In this document: in pieces, positions 61,246-64,000 of the stretch | How the letters are laid out: each line of letters opens with the position of its first letter | How positions within the stretch are numbered: the stretch's first letter is position 1 | DNA from: Planctomycetota bacterium | Lineage (GTDB): Bacteria > Planctomycetota > Phycisphaerae > Phycisphaerales > SM1A02 | Assembly: GCA_003671025.1 (NCBI GenBank) | Contig: QWPW01000009.1 | Span: forward strand, 1 to 64,000 | Direction of reading: 5' to 3' | Length of the DNA: 64,000 nucleotides | The notes under the pieces: model-generated | The model's input: only the letters and a program-made list of their open reading frames with translations | What the model was told of the DNA's origin: nothing | Databases searched by the model: none | Position numbers and translations under genes: made by a program

Positions 61246-62393
61246 CCGTCAACCTCGAAACCAGCCGCGATCAACGCGTCGCGCGTGAACTGCAGCTCTT
61301 TCGCGATTCCTGCGGCGAGATCGCGTTCGCGCAGATGCGGCGGCAACACGCTCCACGCGTAGGTTTCGACTTCAAAGCATGGCGGGTCAATGTGTGAAGC
61401 CGCAAGCAGCGCGGAAGGAATCTCTTTCGAAGTCGTTCCCAATCGACCGATCGATTCGAGATACACAGGCACATGAAAGTGCGTGCGCCAGAAACCATCG
61501 AGCATTGCATCGAGCGCGAGATCGAGGTCGCTAAAGAACCGCGCGCGTCCCGAGCCTTCCAACACACACGTTTGATGGAGGTAACGCGCTTCGGCGAATT
61601 GCGCGAGCTCAGCGATTTCTTTGGGCGCGCCGTGACACGCAAGCGCGCTCGAAACTTGGACCTTGCCCACGCGAATGCCATGGCGCGCATAGAGCGCGAG
61701 CGCTTCGTCTTGCTCTTCAAACATCACGGCGCTGTGGCAAATGTCGTGACACACACCAAGGTGCGCGCGAGTTTCGTCGCTGCTGAAACACTGATCAAAC
61801 AGCGCAACGACATGTTCGGCGCGATCAAGCATGCAACCCGGCTCAGGTTCGAGATCAACCGTGATGCGCACACCAGTGGTGTCCTCGAGCTGTGCGAGCT
61901 TGCTTGCGATCCATTCAAGTTGCGAGGTCGCTAATCCCGCACTGGCGCCGCAACCTTCGTCGGTGAAGTCGGCGCGCCAACCGATAGGAAGCGTCGAGAT
62001 TGAAGCAGTGGGTGTTCCGGGCTCGACGAGTGCGACGAGAATTTTCGCGAGATCCAATGTGTACAGCGATCGATTGGGATCGGCCCAGTGTGGGTGATAC
62101 ACGCGGGTCTTCACGGTCTCGCCGTGAAAGTCGCCGTAGGGAAATCCATTGATGGTGCGCACCGCGAGATTGCGTGATTCGAGCCAATCGCGAAAGCGCG
62201 CGATGCCATCGGTCTCGGTGAGCAACTCGCGCGCACTCTGCGCCGAGAGCCACAGTCCCAATCCCAACATCGTGTTGGGGCAGGCGAGTTCGCGCACGCG
62301 TGTTGCATGTTGCTCGAGCATCGCCTTCGTGCGCGCCAGCGTGTCGCCGGGATGAACATTGGTGCAGTAAGCAAGTGCGGCGCGCGGTTTCAT
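61242..62393 (-). CDS. eboE: EboE-like TIM-barrel protein
   Basis: A 383-residue xylose-isomerase-like TIM barrel of the EboE (metabolite traffic) type: LAYCTNVHPGDTLARTKAML, LGLGLWLSAQSARELL, VRTINGFPYGDFHGETVKTRVYHPHWADP, TVDLEPEPGC, LGVCHDICHSAVMFEEQ and HFHVPVYLESIGRLGTT. The metal-ligand-like Glu/His/Asp positions are kept. The start is ATG 62393, with GGAGCGG upstream. It leads the eboE-eboC pair. The gene assignment is firm by motif; the reaction is unknown. Confidence 0.88.
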   Translation of the reverse strand: MKPRAALAYCTNVHPGDTLARTKAMLEQHATRVRELACPNTMLGLGLWLSAQSARELLTETDGIARFRDWLESRNLAVRTINGFPYGDFHGETVKTRVYHPHWADPNRSLYTLDLAKILVALVEPGTPTASISTLPIGWRADFTDEGCGASAGLATSQLEWIASKLAQLEDTTGVRITVDLEPEPGCMLDRAEHVVALFDQCFSSDETRAHLGVCHDICHSAVMFEEQDEALALYARHGIRVGKVQVSSALACHGAPKEIAELAQFAEARYLHQTCVLEGSGRARFFSDLDLALDAMLDGFWRTHFHVPVYLESIGRLGTTSKEIPSALLAASHIDPPCFEVETYAWSVLPPHLRERDLAAGIAKELQFTRDALIAAGFEVDG

Positions 62394-62422
62394 CACCGCT
62401 CCATTGTGGCAGAGTTCATGCC

Positions 62423-63526
62423 ATGATTGGCGCTATGAACTCTGTAAACGCTCTCGTGACTCGATCACTCGTTGCTGGTCCACTCGTGGCGCTTTCCCTC
62501 GCAGCGGTCGCGCCGCTTGAATTGAGCGGATGTTCCACAGGACAATCTGCGCCCACTCAAATCACGTCCGCGAGCAGCAGCGCGGACAAGCGCACAGAGG
62601 CATGTCGCGCATACGTGCAAACACTCTCCGACTCCGAGAAAAATAGGGGTTTGCGACCACTCACCGATGGCGAGCGCACACAATGGATTTTCGTGCGCGG
62701 CGATCGCCCGGGACTTTTTCTGCGTGACATGGATGCAGCAACGCGCGCGGCGGCGCTTGAGTTTGTCGACTCGCTTCTCTCCGCCGCGGGGCAAGAACAG
62801 TGGCGACTAATTCGGGTGATCGAGACCATCAACGGGAAAAACGAGAAGGATGCCGGCGTCACTCCACCAAGTTTCGGCGACGACCTTTACACGATGATGC
62901 TCTTCGCTTCGCCTGACGCAGACGCGTGGGCGGTGCAGTTTGAAGGTCATCACTTTGTGCTCAATGTCGCGAGTGTTCATGGAGTGGTGACGGTCACGCC
63001 TGCGTTCACTGGTGCGTCCCCCGTCGCGGTCTCGAGCGGAGTTGATGTGGGCAAGCGTCCGCTAGGAGCAGCGGTCAACGCCGCGTTTCAACTGGCAAAT
63101 TCATTGACTGTGAATCAGCGCGCGACTGCGCGAATTCTCGATGGAACTCCTGCAGATGTGTTGTTCGCGGTTGGTTCCGACGCGAAGAAGCCCGACATGC
63201 GCGGCGTGAATCGACGCGACATGACCGCAGCGCAACAAGAGCTCGTCGACAAACTGCTGGCCTCGCACGCAGGCTTGCTCGCGGAGGAAGTCGTCAACGC
63301 ACAACTGCGTCAATGGCGCGAGGAGTTCAACGGCGAGTTGACCTTCGCTTTCGTGGGCGACACTGATTTGAACAAAGCGCACTACTACCGCTTGACCTCG
63401 CCGTGCTTCACCATCGAGTACGACTGCACCAATGGCGATGCGAATCACGTGCACTGCGTGTGGAGCGATCCGAGCAACAATTTCGGCGGCGATGCGCTGC
63501 GCGAGCATTTGCACTCGGCGCACTGA
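62423..63526 (+). CDS. DUF3500 family lipoprotein
   Basis: A 367-residue protein with a signal ending in LELSGC (lipobox). It follows the DUF3500 pattern: WIFVRGDRPGLFLRDMDAATRAAALEFVDSLLS, WAVQFEGHHFVLNVASVHG, VTPAFTGASPVAV, AQQELVDKLL, and the C-terminal HYYRLTSPCFTIEYDC...HVHCVWSDPSNNFGGDALREH. His-rich end motifs suggest metal binding. ATG 62423 or 62435 are both possible. Divergent from eboE; function unknown. Confidence 0.82.
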   Translation: MIGAMNSVNALVTRSLVAGPLVALSLAAVAPLELSGCSTGQSAPTQITSASSSADKRTEACRAYVQTLSDSEKNRGLRPLTDGERTQWIFVRGDRPGLFLRDMDAATRAAALEFVDSLLSAAGQEQWRLIRVIETINGKNEKDAGVTPPSFGDDLYTMMLFASPDADAWAVQFEGHHFVLNVASVHGVVTVTPAFTGASPVAVSSGVDVGKRPLGAAVNAAFQLANSLTVNQRATARILDGTPADVLFAVGSDAKKPDMRGVNRRDMTAAQQELVDKLLASHAGLLAEEVVNAQLRQWREEFNGELTFAFVGDTDLNKAHYYRLTSPCFTIEYDCTNGDANHVHCVWSDPSNNFGGDALREHLHSAH

Positions 63527-63562
63527 AACACGCTTGTTTTGCGGGCATTCGCGGAGAATCGA

Positions 63563-64000
63563 TCAGCGCGCGGCGTCGACCAGTTGCCGGACCACATCAA
63601 GTCCTGTGGCCGCTGCTTCAGTGCGTTCGGGATGCCACTGCACGCCGACATAGAAGCGTCGCGCGGGATCGATGATGCCCTCGATGATGCCGTCATCGGA
63701 GCGCGCAATGATTGCAAACGTGGGCGCGTCGGCCAGTGCTTGATGATGCCACGAGCGCACGGTGCCCGAAGAGAGCAGCGATCCGCGCTCCGCTTCGACA
63801 TCGTGAATCGCATCGAGTCGATGACGCTCGGCGTTAGGAATCACATCCGCAAGATGTTGAATGAGGGTGGCTCCGCGGTGCACGCCCATCATTTGCATGC
63901 CGAGGCAAATGCCCAGCACGGGTTTGTTGGGTTGCCCATCGAGTTGCTTGAGCAACGCAAACTCCGCAGCTTGACGATCAGCGTGCATGCACTCTGCCTG
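63563..64000 (-). CDS. Class I glutamine amidotransferase-like hydrolase (peptidase C26), partial
   Basis: The gene continues past the right edge; 146 residues are visible. GICLGMQMMGVHRGAT carries the nucleophile Cys, and VGVQWHPERTEA carries the catalytic His and Glu. SWHHQALAD and SDDGIIEGI are typical of the gamma-glutamyl-gamma-aminobutyrate hydrolase (PuuD-like) group. The frame is open to position 64000, so ATG 63988 is internal. Substrate not assignable from this part. Confidence 0.85.
   Translation of the reverse strand, partial: QAECMHADRQAAEFALLKQLDGQPNKPVLGICLGMQMMGVHRGATLIQHLADVIPNAERHRLDAIHDVEAERGSLLSSGTVRSWHHQALADAPTFAIIARSDDGIIEGIIDPARRFYVGVQWHPERTEAAATGLDVVRQLVDAAR

Overview
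The window looks like a chromosomal segment of a planctomycete, most likely a Phycisphaerae-type lineage. This is inferred from several lineage-flavoured traits: an EF-Tu whose switch I reads [17 protein letters not shown] instead of the usual ARGITINTSHVEY; a SecE with three membrane segments; dockerin-like ADLAxLLxxWG repeats; a PEP-CTERM-like tail (IPAPGVLAVLGGAGLL then five Arg); a membrane protein ending in a CPxCGY...RCPECG ribbon; and many small lipoproteins. The DNA is GC-rich with strong third-position GC, so long false frames are common. There is no rRNA operon, CRISPR array, prophage or intact transposase.

Layout. 0-5.3 kb is a decayed strip: two dockerin-domain remnants, a truncated formylglycine-generating-enzyme-like lipoprotein and a Fic gene that has lost its N-terminal half and is frameshifted, with REP-like GGACAGGCAC repeats at the breakpoints. 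Within it lies copy 1 of an unknown two-gene membrane cassette (A1-B1, minus strand). 5.4-18.8 kb is housekeeping: proS, a CHAD protein, coaE, rho (with a 21-Gly tract), a pseudopilin, tRNA-Thr, tuf, rpmG, tRNA-Trp, secE, nusG, a DciA/DUF721 protein, an ABC ATPase and gmk. Copy 2 of the cassette (A2-B2, plus strand, 19.2-21.1 kb) sits in inverted orientation, and its similarity extends into the 5' leader and a 3' hairpin. 21-28 kb carries acyl-CoA and branched-chain amino-acid catabolism: a Leu/Val dehydrogenase, a long acyl-CoA dehydrogenase and three crotonase-fold proteins. 28.2-28.7 kb is an unassigned intergenic region with structured RNA signals and a phased GATC array.

28.7-40.5 kb is a mixed region: an NrtR-like regulator, a histidine phosphatase, a caspase-like (DUF6642-like) protein, a DEAD-box helicase, small membrane proteins, dapB, a Lys/Ala peptide, a ferredoxin, an M16-fold protein without the zinc motif and a PDZ lipoprotein. 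40.5-45.7 kb encodes two exported amidohydrolase-family proteins. 46-52 kb has a probable EVE/PUA-HNH endonuclease, an FlgM-like protein, a SPOR-like lipoprotein, a DNA polymerase III delta-prime-like protein, a CYTH protein, scpB and a lone atpC.

52.5-64 kb has a PEP-CTERM-like protein, a dihydrouridine synthase and a partial ebo cluster (eboE, eboC, eboF). Three tandem paralogous lipoproteins sit between eboC and eboF, each behind a nearly identical leader with a covarying hairpin. A DUF3299-like protein is translationally coupled to eboF. The window ends with a DUF3500 lipoprotein and a partial class I glutamine amidotransferase.

The strongest leads are the duplicated A-B cassette with its shared hairpin, the lipoprotein-expanded ebo locus with its repeated leader, and the GATC arrays phased at exactly 10 bp.
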